From NCBI GenBank assembly GCA_013214945.1, contig JABSRT010000002.1, positions 62,001 through 126,000 on the forward strand: a DNA stretch of 64,000 bases, given 5' to 3'. The notes beneath the pieces were generated by a model. The model worked only from the letters and a program-made list of their open reading frames with translations, had not been told where the DNA came from and ran no database searches. Each line of letters starts with the position of its first letter. Position 1 is the first letter of the stretch. The DNA is from Gammaproteobacteria bacterium (lineage in GTDB: Bacteria; Pseudomonadota; Gammaproteobacteria; Enterobacterales; Psychrobiaceae). Below are positions 1 to 7,612 of the stretch, piece by piece. A program made the translations under genes and the position numbers.

Positions 1-6
1 TTACAG

Positions 7-1290
7 ATGAATGTATTAGTTATCGGTGGCGGTGGTCGCGAGCATGCATTGGCATGGAAAGCGGCACAGTCGACTAAGGTTAGTAAAGTTTTTGTTGCTC
101 CGGGTAATGCGGGCACTACCTTAGAATCTAAGCTTGAAAATATCGCGCTTGATGTTAATGACATCGAAGGCTTAATCGCCTTTGCAAAATCAAATGACGT
201 AACAGTGACTATTGTCGGCCCAGAAGCGCCGTTAGTGATTGGCGTGGTTGACGCGTTTGAAGCGGCCGGACTTAACTGTTTTGGTCCACGTCAGGGCGCA
301 GCTCAACTTGAAGGCTCTAAAGCTTTTGCTAAAGACTTTTTAGACCGTCATAACATTCCAACCGCTTGGTATCAAAATTTTACCGAAGTTGAGCCAGCTT
401 TGGCTTATGTTCGTGAAAAAGGTGCGCCAATAGTAATCAAGGCCGACGGCCTAGCTGCTGGTAAAGGCGTGATCGTTGCAATGACTTTGGCTGAAGCTGA
501 AGACGCGATTGAAGATATGCTAGCTGGCAATGTTTTTGGTGATGCTGGTAGTCGTGTAGTCATTGAAGAGTTTCTTGATGGTGAAGAAGCGTCATTTATC
601 GTGATGGTTGACGGTAAAAACGTATTGCCAATGGCAACTAGTCAAGATCATAAACGTGTTGGCAATGGTGATACGGGTCCAAATACTGGCGGTATGGGTG
701 CTTATTCTCCTGCTCCTGTTGTAACGGCTGAGATTCATGATCGTATTATGAACGAAGTTATTTACCCAACCGTAGAAGGCATGGCGGCAGAAGGCAATAC
801 TTATACTGGCTTCCTTTACGCTGGCCTAATGATCATGAGTGACGGCACGCCAAAAGTTATCGAGTTTAACTGTCGTTTTGGTGATCCAGAAACTCAACCA
901 ATCATGATGCGCTTAAAGTCAGATTTGGTTGAATTGGTTGAAGCGTCTTTTGCGCAAAAGCTAGATCAGGTTACTGCTGATTTTGATAGGCGACCTGCTG
1001 TTGGTGTCGTGCTAGCGGCTGGTGGTTATCCTAGCGATTATGCCAAAGGTGATGTTATCACTAACATTCCTAGTGCGACTGCTGATACTAAAGTATTTCA
1101 CGCCGGCACTAAGCTTAATGGTAGCGACGTGGTAACAGCCGGTGGTCGAGTGCTTTGTGCAACAGCACTGGGCAATACGGTGACGCAGGCGCAGCAACGT
1201 GCTTATCAAGTTGCAGAGCAAATTCGTTGGGATAAAGCTTTTTATCGTACCGACATTGCTTACCGTGCTATCGCGCGCGAACAGTCTTAG
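7..1290 (+). CDS. purD: phosphoribosylamine--glycine ligase
   Basis: GARS catalyses the ATP-dependent ligation of glycine to phosphoribosylamine, the second step of cytosolic purine synthesis. The 427-residue product matches the usual length. It opens with the N-domain glycine loop GGGGREHALAW. The ATP-grasp core follows, with IKADGLAAGKG near residue 145, DHKRVGNGDTGPNTGGMGAY near 215 and the metal-binding EFNCRFGDPETQ near 285. The ATG lies only 6 bases inside the window, so its upstream partner (often purH) is not visible. A 12-bp perfect hairpin follows the stop. Confidence 0.97.
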   Translation: MNVLVIGGGGREHALAWKAAQSTKVSKVFVAPGNAGTTLESKLENIALDVNDIEGLIAFAKSNDVTVTIVGPEAPLVIGVVDAFEAAGLNCFGPRQGAAQLEGSKAFAKDFLDRHNIPTAWYQNFTEVEPALAYVREKGAPIVIKADGLAAGKGVIVAMTLAEAEDAIEDMLAGNVFGDAGSRVVIEEFLDGEEASFIVMVDGKNVLPMATSQDHKRVGNGDTGPNTGGMGAYSPAPVVTAEIHDRIMNEVIYPTVEGMAAEGNTYTGFLYAGLMIMSDGTPKVIEFNCRFGDPETQPIMMRLKSDLVELVEASFAQKLDQVTADFDRRPAVGVVLAAGGYPSDYAKGDVITNIPSATADTKVFHAGTKLNGSDVVTAGGRVLCATALGNTVTQAQQRAYQVAEQIRWDKAFYRTDIAYRAIAREQS

Positions 1291-1300
1291 TTTGACTGAT

Positions 1301-1329
1301 ACTCAGGTTAGCGCCTTGCTAACCTGAGT
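1301..1329 (+). terminator. hairpin after purD
   Basis: A perfect 12-bp inverted repeat (ACTCAGGTTAGC and its complement) with a 5-base loop begins 10 bases after the purD stop. The following bases are T-rich but contain no clean T-tract, so termination is likely but not certain. Confidence 0.6.
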
Positions 1330-1428
1330 ACTTTATCGAAAGTTATCCCGCTTAAATACCTACGCATAAATTATCTGTTTTGAGTTCACGATTCTAAGTC
1401 TCAGTCCAATTCTTTTAACCCGCTTTAC

Positions 1429-1457
1429 TTGCTCTATTTTTATCCTCTGGTTATAAT
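1429..1457 (+). promoter_or_regulatory. sigma-70 promoter of rplY
   Basis: TTGCTC at 1429-1434 and a perfect TATAAT at 1452-1457 are separated by 17 bases. The expected start near 1464 gives an untranslated leader of about 75 bases before rplY. Confidence 0.75.
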
Positions 1458-1463
1458 GCCGCT

Positions 1464-1507
1464 CCGAATTTTTCGGAAACGCGGGGATTTTGGTCGCAAA
1501 AATCCTC
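1464..1507 (+). promoter_or_regulatory. structured rplY leader, possible L25 autoregulatory site
   Basis: Two consecutive hairpins lie between the promoter and the rplY ribosome-binding site. One is a 5-bp stem at 1464-1468/1472-1476. The other is a 9-bp stem with one G-U pair at 1483-1491/1499-1507. Autogenous control of rplY through a structured leader is known in gammaproteobacteria. That this leader binds L25 is inferred from position and shape only. Confidence 0.45.
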
Positions 1508-1539
1508 AACCTTAAATACATTTATTTGGAGACATTAAC

Positions 1540-2163
1540 ATGTCTAATATTATTCTTGATGCAGAACTTCGTACAGACCTAGGGAAAGGTGCGAGCCGCC
1601 GCCTACGTCACGCGAATCAAATGCCTGCAATCATCTACGGTGGCGAAGCTGCTCCTATTTCGATCACGCTAGCTCAAAACAAATTCTTCAAAGCTCAAGA
1701 AGAAGAAGCATTTTACTCTTCAATTCTTACTATCAAAGTTGACGGTAAAGAAGAGAAAGTAATCGTTAAAGCTATGCAACGTCACAGCCACAAGCCAATC
1801 GTTAACCACGCTGACTTCCTACGTGTTGACGAAACTCACGAAATCCACACTCAAGTGCCTGTACACTTCCTAAACGAAGATACTAACGCAGCACTTAAAG
1901 CTGGCGGCGTTATCTCTCACAACATGAGCACTGTTGAAGTTGCATGTTTGCCTGCTAACCTTCCTGAGTTCATCGAAGTTGATGTTGCTGCTCTAGAAGT
2001 TGATCACACTATCCACCTTTCTGACCTAGTTCTTCCTGAAGGCGTTACTTCAGTTGAACTTGCTAAAGGCGCTGATCACGATCAAGCAGTAGTTACTATC
2101 CACACGCCTAAAGGCGCAAGTGTAAGTGACGAAGAAGCTTCTGAAGAAGCTGCTGCTGAATAG
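1540..2163 (+). CDS. rplY: 50S ribosomal protein L25, long Ctc/TL5 form
   Basis: This 5S-rRNA-binding ribosomal protein has 207 residues, about twice the length of the 94-residue E. coli L25. The N-terminal L25 domain (residues about 1-95, starting after [14 protein letters not shown]) is followed by the C-terminal beta domain of the Ctc/TL5 family and a short Glu/Ala-rich tail. TTTGGAGA precedes the ATG with good spacing. Codon use is strongly biased toward a few codons, as expected for a highly expressed gene. The gene has its own promoter and leader, and pth follows 15 bases after the stop, as in many bacteria. Confidence 0.96.
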   Translation: MSNIILDAELRTDLGKGASRRLRHANQMPAIIYGGEAAPISITLAQNKFFKAQEEEAFYSSILTIKVDGKEEKVIVKAMQRHSHKPIVNHADFLRVDETHEIHTQVPVHFLNEDTNAALKAGGVISHNMSTVEVACLPANLPEFIEVDVAALEVDHTIHLSDLVLPEGVTSVELAKGADHDQAVVTIHTPKGASVSDEEASEEAAAE

Positions 2164-2178
2164 GTCTGAGATAAATTC

Positions 2179-2763
2179 TTGGAAGCTATTAAGCTAATCG
2201 TGGGCCTGGCTAATCCAGGCCCCGAATATGCCCAAACACGGCACAATGCGGGTGCTTGGTATATTGAACAACTCGTAAACTGGCACAACACCTCTTTAAA
2301 ACCAGAAAGTAAATTCTTTGGTCATACCGCTCGACTTACTATCGAAGGCAATGATGTTAGAGTACTTATTCCAACAACCTTTATGAATCGTAGCGGTCAA
2401 GCCGTTGCAGCAATGGCTAAGTTTTATCAGATCCCAGCAGAAAGTATTCTGGTGGTTCACGATGAACTCGACTTAGATCCAGGCATTGCCAAATTCAAAC
2501 AAGGTGGCGGACACGGTGGTCATAATGGCCTTAGAGATATTATTAGTTGTCTGGGCAACAATAAAGACTTTCATCGCCTGCGCGTTGGCATTGGCCACCC
2601 AGGACATAAAGATAAAGTCACAGGTTATGTGTTAGGAAAAGCACCATCGGATCAACAAAATACGATGGACGGTGCAATAGACGAAGCTGTTCGTTCAACC
2701 AGTCTGATCTTTAGTAAAGATCTTAACGCCGCAAAAAATCGACTACACACCTATAAAGGTTAA
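2179..2763 (+). CDS. pth: peptidyl-tRNA hydrolase
   Basis: Pth cleaves peptidyl-tRNA released from stalled ribosomes. The 194-residue protein carries the family motifs in order: [10 protein letters not shown] with the conserved Asn, TRHNAGA with the catalytic His near residue 23, TTFMNRSGQ, and HDELDLDPG with the conserved Asp. The best start is TTG at 2179. In-frame stops lie just upstream, and the next start-like codon, the GTG at about 2200, would delete the first beta strand. It is probably co-transcribed with rplY. Confidence 0.96.
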   Translation: MEAIKLIVGLANPGPEYAQTRHNAGAWYIEQLVNWHNTSLKPESKFFGHTARLTIEGNDVRVLIPTTFMNRSGQAVAAMAKFYQIPAESILVVHDELDLDPGIAKFKQGGGHGGHNGLRDIISCLGNNKDFHRLRVGIGHPGHKDKVTGYVLGKAPSDQQNTMDGAIDEAVRSTSLIFSKDLNAAKNRLHTYKG

Positions 2764-2806
2764 TCACCTTAGGGTAGTCACACTCAATAAATTTTAAGGA
2801 ATCACC

Positions 2807-3898
2807 ATGGGTTTCAAATGTGGTATCGTCGGCTTACCTAATGTCGGTAAATCAACACTATTTAATGCTTTAACCAAAGCAGGTATCGAAGCGGCTAACT
2901 TTCCGTTTTGTACCATCGAGCCTAATACTGGTGTGGTTCCTATGCCTGATCCTCGTTTGGATCAGCTAGCAGCTATTGTTAATCCAGAGCGGATCTTGCC
3001 AACGACAATGGAATTTGTCGACATTGCAGGTTTAGTAGCTGGCGCATCTAAAGGTGAAGGTCTAGGCAACAAGTTTCTAGCTAACATCCGTGAAACAGAT
3101 GCTATTGGTCATGTTGTTCGTTGTTTTGAAGATGACAACATCATTCACGTCAGTGGCACCATCGATCCACTAGCTGACATTGAAGTGATCAACACTGAAC
3201 TTGCATTATCTGATATGGATACGGCTGAAAAAGTCATTTACCGCCTGGCTAAAAAAGCCAAAGGTGGTGATAAAGATGCCAAGCTTGAAATTAGCGTGTT
3301 AGAAAAAGTTACCGCTCATCTTGATGAAGGCCTAATGATCCGTTCGTTAGAGCTAACTAAAGAAGAAAAAGTAGCCATTAGCTATTTAAACTTCTTAACG
3401 GCAAAGCCAACCATGTACATTGCTAATGTTAGTGAAGAAGGGTTTGACAATAATCCATTACTTGATCAGGTGCGTGAATTAGCCCTGACTGAAGGTTCTG
3501 TTGTGGTTGCAGTTTGTGCCGAGCTAGAGTCTCAAATTGCTGAATTAGACGCTGAAGATGCGGCTGAGTTCATGGAAGACATGGGCATTGAAGAACCAGG
3601 TCTTAACCGCGTTATTCGTGCTGGTTACGACTTGCTTGAACTGCAAACATACTTTACTGCAGGCGTTAAAGAAGTTCGTGCATGGACTATCTCGATTGGT
3701 GACACTGCGCCACAAGCTGCTGGTAAAATTCACACTGACTTCGAGCGTGGCTTTATCCGTGCTGCTGTTATCGGTTATGACTCGTTCATTGAGTTTAACG
3801 GTGAAGCTGGCGCGAAAGACGCAGGCATGCTTAAAGTAGAAGGCAAAGACTATATCGTTAAAGACGGTGATGTTATTCACTTCCGCTTTAACGTTTAA
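2807..3898 (+). CDS. ychF: redox-regulated ribosome-binding ATPase YchF/OLA1
   Basis: This Obg-family P-loop NTPase prefers ATP and associates with ribosomes. The 363-residue protein has the G1 loop GLPNVGKS (residues 9-16), the switch segment [11 protein letters not shown]3 [17 protein letters not shown] and a C-terminal TGS domain from about residue 278. Length and motifs are complete. The rplY-pth-ychF order is typical of gammaproteobacteria. A strong intrinsic terminator follows. A diverged copy of the last ~75 bases of this gene reappears at 6032-6106. Confidence 0.97.
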   Translation: MGFKCGIVGLPNVGKSTLFNALTKAGIEAANFPFCTIEPNTGVVPMPDPRLDQLAAIVNPERILPTTMEFVDIAGLVAGASKGEGLGNKFLANIRETDAIGHVVRCFEDDNIIHVSGTIDPLADIEVINTELALSDMDTAEKVIYRLAKKAKGGDKDAKLEISVLEKVTAHLDEGLMIRSLELTKEEKVAISYLNFLTAKPTMYIANVSEEGFDNNPLLDQVRELALTEGSVVVAVCAELESQIAELDAEDAAEFMEDMGIEEPGLNRVIRAGYDLLELQTYFTAGVKEVRAWTISIGDTAPQAAGKIHTDFERGFIRAAVIGYDSFIEFNGEAGAKDAGMLKVEGKDYIVKDGDVIHFRFNV

Positions 3899-3914
3899 AT
3901 AGCAGTCTAGTAAT

Positions 3915-3946
3915 AAAAAAGCCGAGATATTATTCTCGGCTTTTTT
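3915..3946 (+). terminator. intrinsic terminator of ychF
   Basis: The 7-bp stem GCCGAGA/TCTCGGC has a 6-base loop and is flanked by A6 and T6, so it could act in both directions. It begins 16 bases after the ychF stop. Confidence 0.9.
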
Positions 3947-4002
3947 GTTTTTGATTTGATTACTTTTGCTCTATTTGATCCAGCCTAAAAGGAAATTTGC
4001 CG

Positions 4003-4605
4003 ATGGACAACATTCTTAATGGTATCGCTGACCATGGCTTTGTGGTGATTGAAAATGCATTACCCGCTAACGTCATTGCTGGTCTGTTAACCGACTGTCA
4101 GCACAACCAGCCGCAATTTAAACCCGCCGGTATTGGTCGCCAACAGGGCACGCAGTTAAATGACACAATCCGCAAAGATAAAACCCGCTGGTTTGATGGT
4201 AGCGATCCTGCGCAGGCCGACTATTTAGGCCAAATGGATCAATTGCGATCATCGATTAATCGGCATTTTTTCATGGGATTGTTCGATTACGAATGTCATT
4301 ACGCCAAATATGAAGCCGGCGATTTTTACAAAAAACACCTTGATGCCTTTAAAGGGCGATCCAATCGAGTACTGACTACTGTTTGCTACCTTAACTCACC
4401 AGCAACAGGCGGCGAGTTAATAATCTATGCTGAAGACTCGACCACTATTCTAGCCCAAGTAAGCCCCAAAGTAGGCACGCTAGTGGTGTTTGAAAGCGAG
4501 CGTTTCCCCCACGAAGTATTAGCGGCACAATCGATTCGCTATTCCATTGCCGGTTGGTTTCGAACCAACAACTCACTAGCAGGTACTATTGACCCTGCGC
4601 GATAA
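4003..4605 (+). CDS. 2-oxoglutarate/Fe(II)-dependent oxygenase
   Basis: The product is a cytosolic protein of about 200 residues with the prolyl-4-hydroxylase-type double-stranded beta-helix fold. The iron ligands can be read as HLD in FYKKHLDAF near residue 112 and a distal His in FPHEVL near 169. An Arg a few residues later (SIRYS) fits 2-oxoglutarate binding. The frame is open from a TTG at 3997, but the ATG at 4003 follows AAGGAAAT at ideal spacing. The substrate is unknown; small proteins of this group are often annotated as hydroxylases or proline hydroxylases. It lies between the ychF terminator and the cassette patch, so it may belong to that accessory insert. Confidence 0.85.
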   Translation: MDNILNGIADHGFVVIENALPANVIAGLLTDCQHNQPQFKPAGIGRQQGTQLNDTIRKDKTRWFDGSDPAQADYLGQMDQLRSSINRHFFMGLFDYECHYAKYEAGDFYKKHLDAFKGRSNRVLTTVCYLNSPATGGELIIYAEDSTTILAQVSPKVGTLVVFESERFPHEVLAAQSIRYSIAGWFRTNNSLAGTIDPAR

Positions 4606-4796
4606 AGCGGTAGCTAAGTGATCTACTTTGTAACTTGCTCTCGCGCAAAAGCGATTTGCATAAAGCTTGAGTGATTGTGTCGCAATGTTCAATTTACCAT
4701 GATGTTTTCTAATATGTTCAGTGTCGTTTTTGTTGATTGTGCTTATAGCCAAGACTTGAATATATATTTCGTCGCGCGTTTATTGGCGTAATGACT

Positions 4797-4816
4797 TCAG
4801 CTCAGCTCAGCTCAGC
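4797..4816. repeat. short tandem repeat (TCAGC)x4
   Basis: Four perfect copies of a 5-base unit lie in non-coding DNA between the oxygenase gene and the cassette. Confidence 0.8.
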
Positions 4817-4900
4817 ACACTTTGTCATAATGTTATTCTCAAGCGGCTAATATTAATCAGTTATTGTTACCACGTCTTCGAAAGTGTGCAAAGGGGTTTG

Positions 4901-5020
4901 AGATAACGAGCATGCTCACTTTCTTTTTAAAAACACTTGCAACCTCACTGCTAACGTAATAATTTAATTGCATTAATTATTATGGTTACTGACTTTTCTA
5001 AAGTTAGATAACGAGCATGC
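4901..5020 (+). repeat. pair of 15-bp direct repeats next to the cassette junction
   Basis: AGATAACGAGCATGC occurs identically at 4901-4915 and 5006-5020, 105 bases apart. The second copy overlaps GTTAGAT (5003-5009), which fits the GTTRRRY integron core consensus. The second copy ends 14 bases before the proposed cassette core site. The spacing resembles two recombination junctions in series. Confidence 0.6.
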
Positions 5021-5033
5021 CGCATATACAAAT

Positions 5034-5040
5034 GTTAGGT
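5034..5040 (+). other. integron core site, left end of gene cassette
   Basis: GTTAGGT fits GTTRRRY. The first ten bases of the junction, GTTAGGTTGC, are the near-exact complement of GCAACCTAAT at 5611-5620. That is the relation expected between a cassette's own start and its R'' site. On this reading the cassette runs from the T at 5035 to the G at 5711. Confidence 0.6.
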
Positions 5041-5082
5041 TGCATGTGCATCTAAGCAACATACAGGGAGATCTGACTGTCC

Positions 5083-5619
5083 GTGGAAATATCAAACCCG
5101 ACTTACATTGTCGCAGAACTAGAGGGAAAGGTTGCTGACTGGATTCTCGCTGTGCGCGAAGAGATCGAACCTTGTATTACCAACTTTCCACAAGAGATTA
5201 CTATTACAGGTTCGTCAGGGGTAGGTTCTGTTACAGTAGGTCAAAAGCTAGATTACGTTATTTCTAGGCTTGAGAACCTATTTGAAGGTATACCGGCTTT
5301 TTCTTTCAAGTTTAGGGGCATTAATAACTTTCCTAATACGGATATCTACTTTGTTGAACCAGAACGAGAACTATTTGAGCAATTACACCATTTGCTAATA
5401 GGTACGGAGATTGCCTTTGATGATAATCCATTTCCGTATAACCCTCATTGTACGCTTAAAGCCTTTACACCATTAACCTTAAAGGATTCACAGTATTTGA
5501 ATAGCTTACAAATACCAAAAGGGGAACACAAAATTAGTAAGGTAGCACTATATGAAAAGGATGGTATGATCCCCAAAAAGATTTGGGAAAAAGGCCTATC
5601 TTCGCATGTAGCAACCTAA
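5083..5619 (+). CDS. 2H phosphoesterase / 2'-5' RNA ligase-like cassette protein
   Basis: The 178-residue product resembles the 2'-5' RNA ligase / 2H phosphoesterase superfamily. The second signature HxTx is intact as PHCTLK (His122, Thr124). The first signature position reads EITI (Glu38), so the first catalytic His is missing. Activity may therefore be altered or lost. The start is uncertain: GTG at 5083 lies 12 bases after GGGAG, and CTG at 5077 has better spacing but is a rarer start. The stop codon is embedded in the attC site, as is usual for integron cassettes. No signal peptide or membrane segment is seen. Its role is unknown. Confidence 0.7.
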   Translation: MEISNPTYIVAELEGKVADWILAVREEIEPCITNFPQEITITGSSGVGSVTVGQKLDYVISRLENLFEGIPAFSFKFRGINNFPNTDIYFVEPERELFEQLHHLLIGTEIAFDDNPFPYNPHCTLKAFTPLTLKDSQYLNSLQIPKGEHKISKVALYEKDGMIPKKIWEKGLSSHVAT

Positions 5620-5717
5620 TAACTATAAGGTAATTCAACAAGGAAAAAACAGTTGGTCTTTGTTCCTTCGTCGCTATTTTAACCAACTATTTTTAGCCTG
5701 TTATTTGGGCGTTAATT
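5611..5717 (+). other. integron attC recombination site
   Basis: The site starts with GCAACCTAATAAC overlapping the gene's stop and ends with TTGGGCGTTA (core G at 5711). In between, TAATTCAACAAGG resembles the left arm of Vibrio-type attC sites. An imperfect hairpin pairs 5642-5656 with 5683-5698 around AGTTGG/CCAACT. Length is about 100 bases. Structure, position and terminal bases together support attC; folding of the bottom strand was judged by eye. Confidence 0.75.
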
Positions 5718-6031
5718 CTCGCGATTACCTATACAAAACCTAATCCCAAACTCAACATTGGCACAACTATTCCAAGGCGATTTGTGCCCCTTAGCGCCAC
5801 AGCTGAGAAAGGCAAGTTGATTGGACTAATCCTGCTGTTACTGGGAGCGAAGGTAGAACCTTTATATCTTTGATATGAAGCAGTCCGCTGTAGCAGTGAT
5901 GCCAGCCCAAGCCCCTTGGATGGGTTTACGGCGTGCAGAGCGTGGTCAATTAACTTACCTTGGGCGCCTAGTATCTAAAGCGTTCATTAAAAAGTGAATC
6001 CCTAATCAAGCGGTCAGAGTAACTTGATACT
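5718..6031. other. decayed non-coding stretch after attC
   Basis: No gene is supported. One frame stays open from 5697 to 5873 (58 codons, ending ..LLLLGAKVEPLYL) but has no plausible start codon and overlaps attC, so it may be a remnant. Around 5930-5941 the phrase GGGTTTACGGCG recurs, in inverted orientation with one mismatch, inside the gene-free block near 52840. This suggests a dispersed non-coding repeat family. Confidence 0.4.
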
Positions 6032-6106
6032 GCGCCAAAAGAGGCTGGCATGCTTAAAGTTGAAGACTACATCGTTAAAAACGGTGATGTTATTCACTTC
6101 CGCTTT
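6032..6106 (+). pseudogene. second, diverged copy of the ychF 3' end
   Basis: This segment matches ychF 3810-3889. From GGCATGCTT to CGCTTT it differs by three substitutions and one 6-base in-frame deletion. Two of the substitutions are synonymous. The copy encodes a recognisable end of the TGS domain but has no start, and the reading frame leaves the ychF ending at CGCTTTTTAATG. The synonymous changes suggest a segment from another ychF allele rather than a fresh tandem duplication. It lies on the far side of the cassette patch from intact ychF. Confidence 0.85.
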
Positions 6107-6259
6107 TTAATGCTTGATAATGCCAAGAGTAAACTAACCAACTTGAGTTTTTTATAATAGCAACCGGCCACTCACGAGGTTTCAAAATCAACAACCCCGA
6201 CCCCTTGATTATGACCCCTTGATTACTAATATGACAAATTCTCACTAGCGAATATTTAA

Positions 6260-7240
6260 ATGAAAAAATTTAAAGCGGCCACAGGTCTTCAAAATAGACA
6301 CTTACAAACCTTGTACCCGACGTTGTTACGCCAGTGCCCAGCCATTGATTTTACGGTACAACAGTTTGAACTTGAGGATGGCGATTTTGTTGACTGTCAC
6401 TGGTATAAGAAACCTGCAATGGACAGTAAAAAACCGATCGTTATTCTATTTCACGGCCTAGCGGGATCATCTAAATCAGCATATATTAAAGGCATGATGC
6501 AACACTTACACAGTAACGGGTACAGCAGTGTTTTAATGCATTTTAGAGGTTGTTCCGAGCGGCTCAATAGAACGGCAAGAGCTTACCATAGTGGTGACAC
6601 CGCAGACGCTAAAGCTTGGATAGCTCACCTTAAAGAGAGTTATCCCGCAAGCCCGCTGTTTGCTATAGGCTACTCCCTAGGCGGTAATATGCTACTGAAG
6701 TTGCTGGCTGAGTATAGTCATTCATCACCACTGAGCGCCGCGGTTTCTGTCTCTGCGCCTATTCAGCTGGCCAGTTGCTCTGCAACAATGCAGCATGGTT
6801 TTGCCAAGGTTTATCAACGGTACCTATTACGACCACTAAAAATATCTTTGCTGAAAAAGTTTTTATGCCACGACTACATGGCGCTAATTGGTTTGAGCGT
6901 GCAAAGTATTAAAAAGATTAATAGCATTGAACAGTTTGATAATTTATACACCGCTAAAATCCATGGTTTCAGGGATGCAAAAGAGTATTACAAGATTTCG
7001 AGCGCGGGTCAGTACTTGCCTAACATTCAGTGTCAAACGTTGATTATTCAAGCGCTTGACGACCCATTTATGGGGGCGAATATAGAGGAAGAATTCAGAG
7101 AGTTGCCTATCAATATAAGTATCGACACCCCAGAAAACGGCGGTCATTTAGGATTTGTAAGTGGTTCTTTGTTCAAACCTAAATATTGGTTAGAACAGCG
7201 TATCAGCCACTATTTTTCGACCACAACAGCTCAGCAATAG
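6260..7240 (+). CDS. YheT-family alpha/beta hydrolase
   Basis: This is a cytosolic serine hydrolase of 326 residues with the YheT N-terminus (KAATGLQNRHLQTLYPT), the oxyanion segment FHGLAGSS and nucleophile elbow GYSLGG near residue 138. The acid is in LDDPF near 267 and the catalytic His in NGGHLGF near 295, so the triad is complete. The physiological substrate is not established for this family. The ATG has no strong Shine-Dalgarno sequence. The upstream DNA carries a twice-repeated GACCCCTTGATTA (6199-6211, 6213-6225). Confidence 0.88.
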   Translation: MKKFKAATGLQNRHLQTLYPTLLRQCPAIDFTVQQFELEDGDFVDCHWYKKPAMDSKKPIVILFHGLAGSSKSAYIKGMMQHLHSNGYSSVLMHFRGCSERLNRTARAYHSGDTADAKAWIAHLKESYPASPLFAIGYSLGGNMLLKLLAEYSHSSPLSAAVSVSAPIQLASCSATMQHGFAKVYQRYLLRPLKISLLKKFLCHDYMALIGLSVQSIKKINSIEQFDNLYTAKIHGFRDAKEYYKISSAGQYLPNIQCQTLIIQALDDPFMGANIEEEFRELPINISIDTPENGGHLGFVSGSLFKPKYWLEQRISHYFSTTTAQQ

Positions 7241-7291
7241 TTTTTTTCACTGTAATAATTACCCTGAAAACGCGATCTAAAACCTATTGCA

Positions 7292-7612
7292 CTAAGCCAA
7301 AATCAAATGTTTATAGACAAAAAAACAGCTCATGCTTACCACTATGGTCAGCAAGATATTACGTTTCCATAGCGCAATGCCTAGTGCGATAATCGCACCG
7401 ATTAAATACGGGTTTTGTAACGTAATTGCCAGCTCGCCTTGGGGCATTAATACCGCGGGTACCCAGATTGCTGTTAATACACAAGGGGCGCTGAATTTAA
7501 GCGCCTGCTCGAGTTTTGCCGGTAATGTTATCGCATTGGCTTTGGCGTATAAGGCATAACGAATGCCAAAGGTAACGAGCGCCATCAGTAAGATCAGTAA
7601 CCAAATTTCCAT
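7292..7612 (-). CDS. azlD: AzlD-like branched-chain amino acid export subunit
   Basis: This small hydrophobic membrane protein of 106 residues has about four predicted membrane segments. AzlD partners AzlC in export of branched-chain amino acids. Its ATG overlaps the azlC stop codon (TAATG), so translation is coupled. The identity rests on size, hydrophobicity and this linkage. Confidence 0.85.
   Translation of the reverse strand: MEIWLLILLMALVTFGIRYALYAKANAITLPAKLEQALKFSAPCVLTAIWVPAVLMPQGELAITLQNPYLIGAIIALGIALWKRNILLTIVVSMSCFFVYKHLILA

Larger units (their letters stand above)
4606..5033. other. AT-rich gene-free stretch upstream of the cassette
   Basis: I see no coding potential here. It holds four tandem TCAGC units (4797-4816), two direct copies of a 15-base word (4901-4915 and 5006-5020) and an imperfect AT-rich inverted repeat around 4953-4986. 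It could be decayed recombination-site DNA left of the cassette junction, but no clean second attC can be drawn in it. Confidence 0.5.

Noticed and set aside
3545..3880. 111-codon minus-strand ORF inside ychF
   Set aside because: It lies wholly within the well-supported ychF coding sequence and has no family features.
5948..5987. Possible second attC (AATTAAC .. AGCGTT)
   Set aside because: AATTAAC complements the next junction core, but the right-hand core breaks the GTTRRRY rule and no hairpin fits in 40 bases.
5875..5997. 40-codon ORF after the attC site (MKQSAVAVMPAQ..)
   Set aside because: No ribosome-binding site, and the DNA contains a phrase shared with the gene-free block near 52840, so it is more likely part of a non-coding repeat.
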